Position numbers and translations under genes: made by a program | Notes under the pieces: model-generated | What the model saw: only the letters and a program-made list of their open reading frames with translations | Told to the model about the DNA's origin: nothing | Database searches by the model: none | Shown here: piece after piece, positions 52,868 through 61,765 of the stretch | How positions within the stretch are numbered: the first letter of the stretch is position 1 | Layout of the letters: every line of letters begins with the position of its first letter | Assembly (NCBI RefSeq): GCF_004458765.1 | Contig: NZ_SPJX01000673.1 | Span: forward strand, 1-64,000 | From: Microvirga pakistanensis | GTDB taxonomy: Bacteria > Pseudomonadota > Alphaproteobacteria > Rhizobiales > Beijerinckiaceae | Length of the DNA: 64,000 nucleotides | Direction: 5' to 3'

Positions 52868-54454
52868 TCAACGGCGAATGTCCGATACGGCGTTGCAGGG
52901 TAGTGTGAGATGGAAGACTGCGCCGTGCGGGATATTGTCAGCCACCCATAGCCGCCCGCCGTGGTCTTCGATGATGGATCGGCTGAACATCAGGCCCATG
53001 CCCATGCCCTCCGGCTTTGTGCTGAAGAACGGATCGAAGATTCGGTGCCGGAGGTCGGATGCGATGCCCAGGCCGTTATCCTCCACCGTCACCAAGACCT
53101 CTCCCTCTCCTGAACGGGACCTGACCTTAATGATCCGGGGACGATCGGTGACGGAACTCAATGCATCAACGGCGTTTGCGATCAGGTTCAAGATGACCTG
53201 TTCCATTTGCATTGGGTTGACGGTGACAGGAAGTGCTCCCTCAAGATGGGTCTGTATCGAGACACGCCTAAGGCGCGTCTCCTCCTCGGCCCGTAACAGG
53301 ACACCCTCGATGAGACGGTTTAGGTCGATTGGAACACGCTCCCGGGTGTCCGTTCCGAAGAGATTTCTGATGCCATTGACCACGTCGCGGGCGCGGTGAC
53401 CATCGCGCACCACCCGCTCTAAGGCGGATCGCGCCTCCCCGACGCGTGGCACGTCATTGTCGAGCCAGCGCAGGCCAGCGCTGGCATTGGTGACCATGCT
53501 GGCCAGTGGCTGGTTGATCTCGTGCGCGATTGAGGCCGATAGTGCCTCCATAGCCGTGAGCCGGCTCTCCCGGGCCAAGCGCTCAGAGCGGATGGAACGA
53601 ACCAATTGAGCATGCAAGGCTGTCGTCTCGGACAGGAGGACGAGCAGTACCACGCTGGCAGATGCCAGGCCAAACAGACGACCTGCCCACCAGCCGACGC
53701 TCAGCCGCGTGGCGCCGCCGAGATATGAGATCAAGAGGATCTCGATCAGTAGCGTGCCGAGCACCACCATCAACCACAGATCGAGCGTCGAACGCAGCCG
53801 AGTCCAAAGCACTGCGAGGCTGGTCAGATAAATCCCCACTGATGCTGCGGGAACAACGTGCCAGAGCGGGGCCACCTCCCGCGTATTGAGCATGAAGGCT
53901 GGAAGGTTCTCCGCACGCAGGACCAGGGCGAGAGTCAAGACCGATGTCAGGGTGGCAACCAGGGCGATCCAGCCCACGATGGCGTGACCTGAACTCTTCC
54001 ACGATTGGTCCCAGTTCTTCTTGTCCTTCATGAGTGTGAAGGCGAGGATGGAGAGGGCGAATCCGAGACGCCGCGCCGCGGCGATGCCGGCTGTGGTCTG
54101 GAGGTTCGGTTCGAGCCCAAGCGTGGTGAACACGCCGGGGAAGCTCAGGGCCCAAGGAATCGTCAGCAGGCCCGAGAGGAGATAGCCGGTTGCCAGGATG
54201 AGTATGGCCCGCGAACGGTCGATCGAGAACAGAGCGAAGAGAAGGGCTGACGTGAGCAACTCGATGAGGAGCGCTGCCGCCGCGTAGGCCGGGATAAGGA
54301 TCTCGGTTCCCGGAAGGTCGAGGCGGGCGAAGGGTGCGGAAAGCAGCATCGCCGCCATCAGAGCGGCAACGATGCCCACTGCCAGCCGCCGTTGGCTTCG
54401 GTTGGGCAATGCGGTCGACAAAAGGAAAGGGTGCTGGCCTTGCGCTTCAATCAT
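52868..54454 (-). CDS. Membrane sensor histidine kinase with MASE4-type sensor domain
   Basis: The 528-residue kinase begins with about eight helices whose sequence (FLLSTALPNRSQRRLAVGIV, ILILATGYLLSGLLTIPWAL, SFPGVF) is the MASE4 integral-membrane sensor. A HisKA domain follows at about residue 300 with the phosphoacceptor in SASIAHEINQPLASMVTNAS, the FixL/DctB type, then HATPase with N-box NLIANAVDALSS, DNGLGI and GMGLMFSRSIIEDHGG. It probably phosphorylates the FixJ-like regulator encoded 11 bp downstream. The ligand of MASE4 is unknown. Confidence 0.92.
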   Translation of the reverse strand: MIEAQGQHPFLLSTALPNRSQRRLAVGIVAALMAAMLLSAPFARLDLPGTEILIPAYAAAALLIELLTSALLFALFSIDRSRAILILATGYLLSGLLTIPWALSFPGVFTTLGLEPNLQTTAGIAAARRLGFALSILAFTLMKDKKNWDQSWKSSGHAIVGWIALVATLTSVLTLALVLRAENLPAFMLNTREVAPLWHVVPAASVGIYLTSLAVLWTRLRSTLDLWLMVVLGTLLIEILLISYLGGATRLSVGWWAGRLFGLASASVVLLVLLSETTALHAQLVRSIRSERLARESRLTAMEALSASIAHEINQPLASMVTNASAGLRWLDNDVPRVGEARSALERVVRDGHRARDVVNGIRNLFGTDTRERVPIDLNRLIEGVLLRAEEETRLRRVSIQTHLEGALPVTVNPMQMEQVILNLIANAVDALSSVTDRPRIIKVRSRSGEGEVLVTVEDNGLGIASDLRHRIFDPFFSTKPEGMGMGLMFSRSIIEDHGGRLWVADNIPHGAVFHLTLPCNAVSDIRR

Positions 54455-55222
54455 CGACGCATCGCGATCCTTACGGTTGCGGGATTTTTACGGGAAATAC
54501 CTTTTGAATGGAAGGAGCTGCTGGACACGCAGAGATATGAGCTCGACATTAAGGTCTATGCGGGGGCTTGGTTCCCCGTTTCAGGTTGGGCTTGGATGGA
54601 CCGCCCTTGGTCGATGGGCTCCCGACCTGGTGCTTAACAACGCACGCCTCTATCGCGGGTCAACACCCGAAGGGCAAACATCTGTACGCCATTGACAACA
54701 ACGCCATTCTTGCGGCCAAGGGTCAGCCTGAGATGCCAGTGTTGCCAAACAGGCGAGAAGTCGTCTGACCTGATGATCGCAACCATAACGCGATTTATTG
54801 TCAGCAACTCGACCACAGGGATCGTCCCTGATGCGCGCCATGAGCTATCGCGGAAAACCCAATGCCGACGAGTGCAATGGTACCATCCTTTCTGGTTCCC
54901 TCTTCAAGGATATAACGTCATAGACATATAGTTGCGCCGACTGGTTGCCAGACGGAAGGTCCGGTTCTGGCACTCATCTGAAGTAAACCAAGTGTCAACT
55001 CTGGCAGCGAATACCGGACGTTGCTGACGGGCAAGGGAACTACCGTGCCTGACCCGTTGCGGAACTTCTATCGCTCCGGTTCTATATCGAAAGATTATCA
55101 GCCTTTATTGCTCAAGGCTGAATGCTGGAGTAACTGGGCACACCACGCGGTAAGACCCGACCGCTCAAGAGATGCAGAGCCTCAGCAGGTGAAGACCTTC
55201 CCGTAATGACCAGCATATCGAT
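54455..55222. other. Long intergenic stretch between two signalling operons
   Basis: No supported gene in about 770 bases; short rightward frames (for example 54392-54695) overlap the kinase start or lack family features. It contains copy 2 of the dispersed repeat at 54956. Composition is more AT-rich than the flanking genes, so a decayed insert is possible. Confidence 0.45.
54956..54973 (+). repeat. Dispersed short repeat, copy 2
   Basis: AAGGTCCGGTTCTGGCAC matches 20944-20961 at 17 of 18 positions and has the same flanking CTGGTTG and GAAGTARAC elements. Confidence 0.55.
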
Positions 55223-56857
55223 CTATGAGGTGTGTTTCCTTCTTGTCAGGAAGGACGTTGCCATCCGTCCCCTCCCTCTCAGGCTAATGACGCCCCGAGG
55301 ATCGAACTCGTAGCGCTGCTCAAGGGCGCATCGCATCTCGTCCAACACTTGGATGCGACCCGGAAGGCTACAGGCCTCAAGACGGCTGGCCACGTTCACC
55401 GTATCGCCCCAAACGTCGTAGATGAACTTGTTCATGCCGATCACCCCGGCGACAACTGGACCTGTGTGCATTCCGATCCGAGCCCGAAACCGGATCTTGG
55501 TATCCTGATTAAGCCCCTCGAGCGTCTCAAGCATGCGCAGGGCCAGTTCCGCCATGACCTCGGCATGATCCGGCCTGACTTCAGGAAGGCCTGCGGCAGC
55601 CATATAAGCGTCGCCTATAGTCTTGATCTTCTCGACACCCAAGCTCCCAGCAAGGGCGTCGAAGGCTGAGAAGATCCGGTTGAGGTTTTCTACAAGCTGG
55701 CCAGGAGCAATACGCGCGGCCACCTTGGTAAACCCCACAAGATCACAAAAGAGGATCGTGACATGTTCGAAGCGGTCGGCAATCACCACCTCGCCACCGT
55801 TCAAACGCCCTACGATCTGCCCTGGCAGGATACTGCGCAGCAGCGCGTCGGATTTTTCTTTCTCGGCCTTGAGCTGTGCCAGATAGCCAAGCTCCCGGTC
55901 ATGCCAGTGCTTCCGCTCCAGGCAGGCATTGATCCGGGCCCGGAGCAGGACCTGATCGAAGGGCTTGGGCAGGTAGTCCTCGGCGCCTGCCTCAATGCAC
56001 CGGATGACACTGTCGGTCTCCTGGAGACCAGAGATCATGATCACCGGAAGGTCCCGCAGCCGTTCGCTTCCCTTGAGCCGCTCCAGGACCTGAAGGCCGT
56101 TCATGTCAGGCATCATCAGGTCGAGCAGGATTAGGTCAACTTCCTCGGCGTCGAGAATCTGTAGGGCTTGGCGACCTGACCGAGCTTCGATTGCCTGGTG
56201 ACCTTCGCGCTCCAATTGACGCAGGAGAAGGCCACGATTACTCGCATTGTCATCAACGACCAGGATCCTTCCCGTTTCGCGCGGATGCTTACGGGAAAGG
56301 TCCGGAGCCCTTATGGCGAGCAGCGGGTCGGCCGCCATGAGCCGCGTGCGTTCGTCCTCGGTCTCGGCTGTGGTCGCATGATAGCAGGTGAAATTGACAA
56401 TCCATTCGAGGCTGGCAAGGAGGCGGGCTGCCTCGGTCAGAAGCCGCTCCAGATCCTGGCGCAATGAAACGGCACCAGCATCCACGATGTCCTCGAGGAG
56501 CATCTCGCCATAGCCCTTAATGGCGTTGAGCGGGTTGCGGAGATCATGGCGCAAGCGTTCCTGGAAGTCTGGCAGGCTCTCCCCTTCGTGGCGCGTCAGT
56601 GTGGTTCCGGCGTCGAGGAGCCCTTCGACAAGCCCGAGCAAGGTCTCGGCCGACTCCAGAACGCGCTCGACGTCCGGCATGAGAGCCAGCAGCCCGAGCC
56701 GGGTTGCCTCATCACGCAGGATATCGGCGTACCCGGCGATCGCGTTCACAGGAGCCAGCAGCTCCTGCCGGACATGGGAGAGGCGTGCGTTCGTTTGGCG
56801 TTCGCTCAGAAAGCGCTCGGACCGGCCATCTTCAGTGAAGGGTAAATCCCAGTTCAT
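55223..56857 (-). CDS. Receiver-adenylate cyclase with two HisKA-like segments and no ATPase domain
   Basis: The 544-residue protein has an unusual order. Residues about 25-95 and 100-165 each look like a HisKA hairpin; the first reads RQELLAPVNAIAGYADIL with Gln where the phosphoacceptor His should be, the second reads RHDLRNPLNAIKGYGEML with His kept. No HATPase follows. A receiver domain starts near residue 196 (ILVVDDNASNRGLLLRQLER, phosphoacceptor in LILLDLMMPDMNG, Lys in YLPKPFD). The C-terminal class III cyclase has metal Asp in ILFCDLVGFTKVA and IGDAYMAAAG, adenine-contact Lys in EKIKTIGD and the DVWGDTVNVASRLE motif. It overlaps the single receiver gene by four bases. The product is probably cAMP. 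Confidence 0.9.
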   Translation of the reverse strand: MNWDLPFTEDGRSERFLSERQTNARLSHVRQELLAPVNAIAGYADILRDEATRLGLLALMPDVERVLESAETLLGLVEGLLDAGTTLTRHEGESLPDFQERLRHDLRNPLNAIKGYGEMLLEDIVDAGAVSLRQDLERLLTEAARLLASLEWIVNFTCYHATTAETEDERTRLMAADPLLAIRAPDLSRKHPRETGRILVVDDNASNRGLLLRQLEREGHQAIEARSGRQALQILDAEEVDLILLDLMMPDMNGLQVLERLKGSERLRDLPVIMISGLQETDSVIRCIEAGAEDYLPKPFDQVLLRARINACLERKHWHDRELGYLAQLKAEKEKSDALLRSILPGQIVGRLNGGEVVIADRFEHVTILFCDLVGFTKVAARIAPGQLVENLNRIFSAFDALAGSLGVEKIKTIGDAYMAAAGLPEVRPDHAEVMAELALRMLETLEGLNQDTKIRFRARIGMHTGPVVAGVIGMNKFIYDVWGDTVNVASRLEACSLPGRIQVLDEMRCALEQRYEFDPRGVISLRGRGRMATSFLTRRKHTS

Positions 56858-57234
56858 AGGGAGCCAGCCTGGAGAAGGCGTTCAATCTTCGCGAGCAGGC
56901 GCTCCAGCTCGACCGGCTTCGTATCATAGTCATCGCAGCCCGCCGCCACGGCCTTTTCCCGATCGCTCGACATGGCATGCGCCGTAAGGGCGATCACGGG
57001 GATGGCCCGGGTTTGCGGCTCCGCCTTGAGCCGCCGCGTGGCTTCCCAGCCGTCCATGACTGGTAAACTCATGTCCATCAGAATGAGGTCGGGTTTGCCA
57101 TCGATTGCTGCGCTCAAGCCTTTGGCGCCATCTTCGGCGATGAGAACGCCATACCCGTTACGCACAAGCCGGCGCGAGAGCATGTCCCGGTTCAACTCGT
57201 TGTCTTCGACCAGCAGGATCGTGGGCATGGGCAT
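56854..57234 (-). CDS. Single-domain response regulator (DivK-like)
   Basis: The 126-residue protein is a stand-alone receiver: ILLVEDNELNRDMLSRRLVR, phosphoacceptor in LILMDMSLPVMDGWEATRRL, Thr-Ala in VIALTAHAMSSDRE and Lys in DYDTKPVELERLL. This DivK-like type shuttles phosphate between proteins. Its gene is between the hybrid kinase and the receiver-cyclase, overlapping the latter, so it may relay phosphate between them. Confidence 0.92.
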   Translation of the reverse strand: MPMPTILLVEDNELNRDMLSRRLVRNGYGVLIAEDGAKGLSAAIDGKPDLILMDMSLPVMDGWEATRRLKAEPQTRAIPVIALTAHAMSSDREKAVAAGCDDYDTKPVELERLLAKIERLLQAGSL

Positions 57235-57263
57235 CTCCGGTGCTCAGGGAAGGGAAGGTAAGG

Positions 57264-59648
57264 CTAACGCGCACCTTCCATTGATCGGCGTGAGACGCTC
57301 GTCCCCGTGCCTCTCGCGATCATGTCGTGAACAACGCCGACGAGTTCGGATCTCTTGTATGCTCCCTTCTGGAAGACCTTTTCGGCATGCTGATTAAGCC
57401 AGGTGATCTCCTCAGCGCTCAGGTCCTTGGCCGTGACGACCACAACGGGGATCTCACGCCAAGCGGCTTCCCGGCGCATTGCGTCGAGCACTTCGAAACC
57501 ATCTATCCCGGGCATCATCAGGTCCAGAACTACCACCGCCGGCCGCGTCCTGCCGAGAACGGACAGTGCATCGGAACCATCGGCCGCTTCAGTGACCGAC
57601 CAGCCCCGCTTCGACAGGATCCGCCGCAGCATCTCACGCGTGATCGGATCGTCATCGACAACCAGAACAGGGACCTCGCCATCACCGGCATAGAAGCGTC
57701 CCAAGACACCGACCAATGCATCTGCGTCAACTGGCTTCGTCAGATAGTCCGCGGCTCCGAGGGCGTAACCCATTTCCCGGTCTCCCAGGACCGTTACGAG
57801 GACCACCGGGATGGCTCTCAAGTCTGCATCTGCCTTGAGCTCCCGCAGCACGGCCCAACCATCGAGCTCGGGCATAATGATGTCGAGGGTGATGGCATCG
57901 GGCCGCACCTCGCGGGCAAGGCGCAGACCCTCGCGCCCGCCAGCGGCATGCACGACCCGGTAACCGCGTGCGCCTAGTTCACGTTCCAGCAGGTCATGTG
58001 TGGAACGCTCATCGTCTATAACCAGCACCGTGCCGGCCGTGCCTTCGGCTCGATTTGGAGGCAGTGCCTCATCAGTAACAGGGCAGACCGCCGGAAGGAT
58101 GACAGCAAAGGTCGATCCCTTGCCGTACTCGCTACGGACCACCACGTCGCCGCCTAACATCAAGCAAAAATGCTTGGTGATCGCCAGCCCGAGTCCAGTT
58201 CCGCCATAGTTCCGGGTCGTCGACGCATCCGCCTGGGTGAAGGCTGAGAACAACTTCTCGATCTGGTCCGGCGTCATTCCAATGCCATTGTCTGACACCT
58301 CAAACTCGAGCCAGTCACCATCATCTCTTGCCAGGCGCCTAACGTCGAGTGTGATCCGGCCCTGCGTTGTGAACTTGGCCGCATTGCTGAGAAGGTTGAA
58401 AAGGATTTGCCGTACCTTCGTCTGGTCGGAGCGCATGGTGCCCAGTTCGGGAGCATGGTTGACTACGAACTCGTTCCTGTTCTTCTCCATCAAGGGAGCC
58501 ACGATCGCCCGCACCTCCCCGAGCAGGCCGGGCATGTCAAGGGTTTCGACAAAGATATCCATCTTACCGGCCTCGATCTTCGACAGGTCCAGAATGTCGT
58601 TGATGAGGCCTAGCAGATGCTTGCCGGCAGACCGGATCTTCTCGAGATCCGGCTTGAGTTCTGTTTGCCCGAGATCCTCAACTTCCTCCAAGAGCATCTC
58701 GCTGTACCCATTAATCGCGTTCAGGGGCGTCCGCAGCTCGTGGCTCATGTTCGCCAAGAAGGCTGACTTGGCCTTGCTCGCCGCAGCCGCCTCATCTCGT
58801 GCTCTGCTCAGGCTGATGGCATACTGTTCAAGCGCTTCCTCATCGGCACGAACTTTCCGCGCAATCTTGTGTCCATAGAAGGTTACCCCGGCGACCATCA
58901 GGACGATCAGAGCTCCAATGAGATACTCAAACCTCTTGAGGTACTCTGCGGCCGCGACCTGCTCCTGGAAGTGGCGCTTCTGGATCTCCCGGATTTGCCC
59001 GCTCAGCCCCGCTAGCTCCGCGTTGACCCGGGCGTACTTGCGGTCCATCGTCGCCATGCGCTGGCCGGCTCTGTCGGTCTCCCCGGAACGAAAGTAGTTG
59101 AAGATCAGGTCAGCCTCGGCCGACATGTCCCGTATGGCCGCTGAGACCGCCTCGAGCCGTGTAAGGAGAGGGGCCGCTTGGTCTTCTGTGACGGAGGCCA
59201 TCAAATCAGCCCGATTGGTGGCAAGTTGCCTGTCGAACTCTGCGAGTGCTTCATCCCGTCGTTTTGCTTCAGCAGGGACATCGCGGGAATCGAAGACGTC
59301 GTTGCCGGGGGCGTTAACCGCTGAGGCGACCTGGCCGAGTTCGGAGAAACTAGCCAGCCGGTCAGCCCAGCGCTGGTTGATATCAACGGACGCGGAGTAG
59401 ATCTCCATGATTTTGTGGTTGAGCGTGAGGCTGCCCGCGACCGTCACAATATCGAAGGTCGCAAGAGCGAAGTAGATGAGATGCCACTTCGGCTTCCGCT
59501 GGCCAGGATGCTGTGGCCGGGTGAACGCTCGCTTAGCGCTTGTAAGCACTCCCCGGAAGCTTGGCCACATCGGCTGAGCTTGCTCTGCCGAACCCGATGC
59601 CGTCGAGGAGGTGGTGGCTGCATGGCCTGCCGGATCTTGGGTGATCAT
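57264..59648 (-). CDS. Hybrid sensor histidine kinase with two C-terminal receiver domains
   Basis: From ATG 59648, which has GGAGG eight bases upstream, the product is 794 residues; ATG 59663 is a second option. It has an N-terminal helix (IYFALATFDIVTVAGSLTLN), a periplasmic helical bundle of about 150 residues of the four-helix or CHASE3 type, a second helix (LIGALIVLMVAGVTFYGHKI), HisKA (ANMSHELRTPLNAINGYSEM), HATPase (NLLSNAAKF, DNGIGM, GTGLGLAITKHF), and two receivers: VLVIDDERSTHDLL with TLDIIMPELDGW and VLVVDDDPITREML with VLDLMMPGIDGFEV. It starts the phosphorelay operon that continues with the lone receiver and the receiver-cyclase. Confidence 0.92.
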   Translation of the reverse strand: MITQDPAGHAATTSSTASGSAEQAQPMWPSFRGVLTSAKRAFTRPQHPGQRKPKWHLIYFALATFDIVTVAGSLTLNHKIMEIYSASVDINQRWADRLASFSELGQVASAVNAPGNDVFDSRDVPAEAKRRDEALAEFDRQLATNRADLMASVTEDQAAPLLTRLEAVSAAIRDMSAEADLIFNYFRSGETDRAGQRMATMDRKYARVNAELAGLSGQIREIQKRHFQEQVAAAEYLKRFEYLIGALIVLMVAGVTFYGHKIARKVRADEEALEQYAISLSRARDEAAAASKAKSAFLANMSHELRTPLNAINGYSEMLLEEVEDLGQTELKPDLEKIRSAGKHLLGLINDILDLSKIEAGKMDIFVETLDMPGLLGEVRAIVAPLMEKNRNEFVVNHAPELGTMRSDQTKVRQILFNLLSNAAKFTTQGRITLDVRRLARDDGDWLEFEVSDNGIGMTPDQIEKLFSAFTQADASTTRNYGGTGLGLAITKHFCLMLGGDVVVRSEYGKGSTFAVILPAVCPVTDEALPPNRAEGTAGTVLVIDDERSTHDLLERELGARGYRVVHAAGGREGLRLAREVRPDAITLDIIMPELDGWAVLRELKADADLRAIPVVLVTVLGDREMGYALGAADYLTKPVDADALVGVLGRFYAGDGEVPVLVVDDDPITREMLRRILSKRGWSVTEAADGSDALSVLGRTRPAVVVLDLMMPGIDGFEVLDAMRREAAWREIPVVVVTAKDLSAEEITWLNQHAEKVFQKGAYKRSELVGVVHDMIARGTGTSVSRRSMEGAR

Positions 59649-59777
59649 CCTGGCAACCTCCATAGCTTGGCAGCAGCTTCAAGCGCTGGTTAAGTCCCCA
59701 CCTCACGTCTGACACTACCATAGCTTATTGCCTGCCGTCATATGTGCTTCTGTTGACTACAAAGAGGGATGTAACCA

Positions 59778-60123
59778 GAGATTACCGGCCAGTTAGCCCT
59801 GACCGGAGATGCCGTCAGCATCCCGGCAGAGAGCCATTTTCGCTACCTATCGGGTCTGCTGCTCGGCATCGGCCTGTGCTTCTGGAGCACGATCCCCAGC
59901 ATCAAGGAGAAGACCAACTGCTTCCGCATCCTGACGCTTCTTATGGTCGTTGGGGATCGGGCGGCTCATCGGCTTGGGCCTCACAGGGTTGCCGTCCGTC
60001 TTCATGATCGGCGGGATAATCATGGAGCTCGTGGTCACCGCAATCCTGTGCCTTTGGCAGGTGAGGATCGCGAGCCGTTACACGGAAGAATTAAGAGGCG
60101 ATCTTGGTGAACCGGCCGTTTAG
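59778..60123 (+). pseudogene. Frameshifted remnant of a DUF4345-type membrane protein
   Basis: Reading rightward, one frame gives SHFRYLSGLLLGIGLCFWST then IPSIKEKTNCFRILTLLMVV up to about 59955; after a frame change near 59955-59965 the next frame gives RLIGLGLTGLPSVFMIGGII and MELVVTAILCLWQ to a stop at 60121. Joined, they resemble the conserved C-terminal two thirds of small rhizobial proteins annotated DUF4345. An in-frame stop at 59772 and the lack of a start show that the N-terminus is lost as well. Recognition is by remembered family pattern. Confidence 0.6.
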
Positions 60124-60200
60124 CCCCCGTTCAGGTCGAGTGCGTAGAGTGGCTTCAACAGGACGTTCCAGCAGCCGTGCTGCATCCCGGAGATCAGAAG

Positions 60201-60614
60201 ATGAAGAAACTTGCTATTGCGGCAGCGGCTGTGATCGCGCTGGGCAGCATGGCCCCCGACGTGGCGGAGGCCAAGAACGGTCGCAAGAGGGCCGCGATTG
60301 TAGCGGGTGTGGCGGGTGCGGTGATAGGCGGGCTCATTGTCTCGCAATCCCGGGCGCATGCGGCTCCAGCCTACGGCTACGGTCAGAGCTACGGGTATCC
60401 GGCTTCTGGCTATCGCCCGGCCTACGCTCCGAACTATGGCTACAGCCACAGCTACCAGCAGCCGGTCGAGTACCGACGCGTTCGCCGCCGCTATGACGAC
60501 TACACCTATGAGCGTCCGGTGGTGACACGCAAGGTTATCATTGAAAAGCGCTATGTCGAGAAGCGCTACGAGCCTGCGTATAACGGCTATGATGATGACG
60601 ATTACGGCTGGTAA
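60201..60614 (+). CDS. Small secreted Tyr/Gly-rich protein of unknown function
   Basis: From ATG 60201 the product is 137 residues with a clear signal peptide, MKKLAIAAAAVIALGSMAPD, cleaved near VAEA. A short Gly/Ala hydrophobic segment (AAIVAGVAGAVIGGLIVS) is followed by a low-complexity region rich in Tyr, Gly, Pro and Ser (YGYGQSYGYPASGYRPAY), a basic stretch (RRVRRRYDDYTYERP) and an acidic Tyr end. Similar exported proteins are common in rhizobia and methylobacteria and lack an assigned role. It is monocistronic, with its own terminator. Confidence 0.75.
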   Translation: MKKLAIAAAAVIALGSMAPDVAEAKNGRKRAAIVAGVAGAVIGGLIVSQSRAHAAPAYGYGQSYGYPASGYRPAYAPNYGYSHSYQQPVEYRRVRRRYDDYTYERPVVTRKVIIEKRYVEKRYEPAYNGYDDDDYGW

Positions 60615-60631
60615 GCCCCAGCCCTGAACGC

Positions 60632-60655
60632 AGGCGGCCTTCGGGCTGCCTTTTT
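60632..60655 (+). terminator. Rho-independent terminator
   Basis: Stem AGGCGGCC/GGCTGCCT (60632-60639 with 60644-60651, one G-T pair) with a TTCG tetraloop is followed by TTTTCG, 18 bases after the stop of the small secreted protein. Confidence 0.85.
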
Positions 60656-61230
60656 CGTTTACGCTCCCTAACGTCAGGTCTGTTTGGGCATGACATTCAT
60701 GATGCGCAGGTCGCTCGAATCGCGGTGGCGAATGACCAGTACATCCCGCTCAAGATCACTGACGGCAATGGTTGGCAGCGGAGAGGATCGGCCCCGTGCT
60801 GCGGGTCACAAGGCTTGGGTAGTCGTCAGCTAATTGTCCTCGAGCACGGCTCCTCCGGAGGCGAATAGACGGCTGGGCTGATCAGCACCCACAGCAGTCC
60901 CATAATAGCAAGGTTCAGGTAGACCATCCAGCCAGTGTGCCGAGCGCCGCTTGATGCCTGATGCAAAGGGCCGCTCCCGGCACGCCTGAGACCTAAGCTC
61001 GAAGGCAGCAATCCTTACGTAACCAGACCTTCCGACAAGTGAATGGACTTCACTACCTAACCCCGAGCGGACATTTGCGACCAGCCAAGGTGACCGCTGA
61101 CACGCAAAGGCTTGTTCAAGTTTGAGTATGGTCCCCTTGAGGCTGGGCGATCTTTGTCGTTACACGTGCCGCTTACGGGATGATCACCCCAAACGGTCCG
61201 AGGCGGTGGTAGGAATCATGCGCTAGGCCG
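60656..61230. other. Intergenic stretch with no firmly supported gene
   Basis: A short leftward frame near 60840-60925 (MVYLNLAIMGLLWVLISP) could encode a one-helix membrane peptide of about 33 residues, but I see no good ribosome site and do not call it. No other signal is recognised. Confidence 0.45.
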
Positions 61231-61746
61231 TCAGAGCCAGTAGCGAGGATAGTCCCGGCGGCCCGTGACGCGATGGTAGGCGATCGCCACCACGACCAGT
61301 GAAAGGGTGCCCGTCAGCACCGGCGTGAGCAGGAACGACCAGCCGGGCATCGCTAGCATCACCAGGAGAGGATCCGCTCCAACCGGGGCATGGGTCGTGC
61401 GGGTGGCGAGCATCAGCGCGATGGTGAGCCCCACGGCCAACGCCATCGTCCAGGGGGAGACGCCAAGCAGGCTGCCGACGGCAAGCCCGACTGTCGTGGC
61501 AATGAGATGCCCGCCCACGATGCTGCGCGGCTGCGACAGGGGGCTGTCCGGCAGCGCGAAGGCCAGTACGCAGGTTGCTCCGAACGGTGCCATGACAAAG
61601 GCGAGCCCGGACCACTGCGCCAGGGAGAACAGTGCGAGAGTCGCAACACTGCCGCCAAGCCCTGCGAGAAGGATGGTCCGCAGTGCGGGCAGGGGCGGAA
61701 GGACGCCTGTCGTACGGGTTTGGAAGGAGGGTGGTTGATTGCTCAT
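61231..61746 (-). CDS. HPP-family integral membrane protein
   Basis: The 171-residue protein has four to five helices and the HPP motif region MAPFGATCVLAFALPDSPLS followed by QPRSIVGGHLIATTVGL, in which the usual HPP reads SPLSQPR as in many bacterial members, and a later THAPVGADPLLVM. Plant homologues transport nitrite into chloroplasts; bacterial ones are unassigned. It ends the leftward group with the PNPOx-reductase fusion, 19 bp downstream of it, which suggests a nitrogen-oxide or redox link but does not prove one. Confidence 0.85.
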   Translation of the reverse strand: MSNQPPSFQTRTTGVLPPLPALRTILLAGLGGSVATLALFSLAQWSGLAFVMAPFGATCVLAFALPDSPLSQPRSIVGGHLIATTVGLAVGSLLGVSPWTMALAVGLTIALMLATRTTHAPVGADPLLVMLAMPGWSFLLTPVLTGTLSLVVVAIAYHRVTGRRDYPRYWL

Positions 61747-61765
61747 GAGTTCGGCTCCTGTTGCA

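Noticed and set aside
54392..54695. Short rightward ORFs after the MASE4 kinase gene
   Set aside because: They overlap the kinase start or lack ribosome sites, signal sequences and recognisable motifs.
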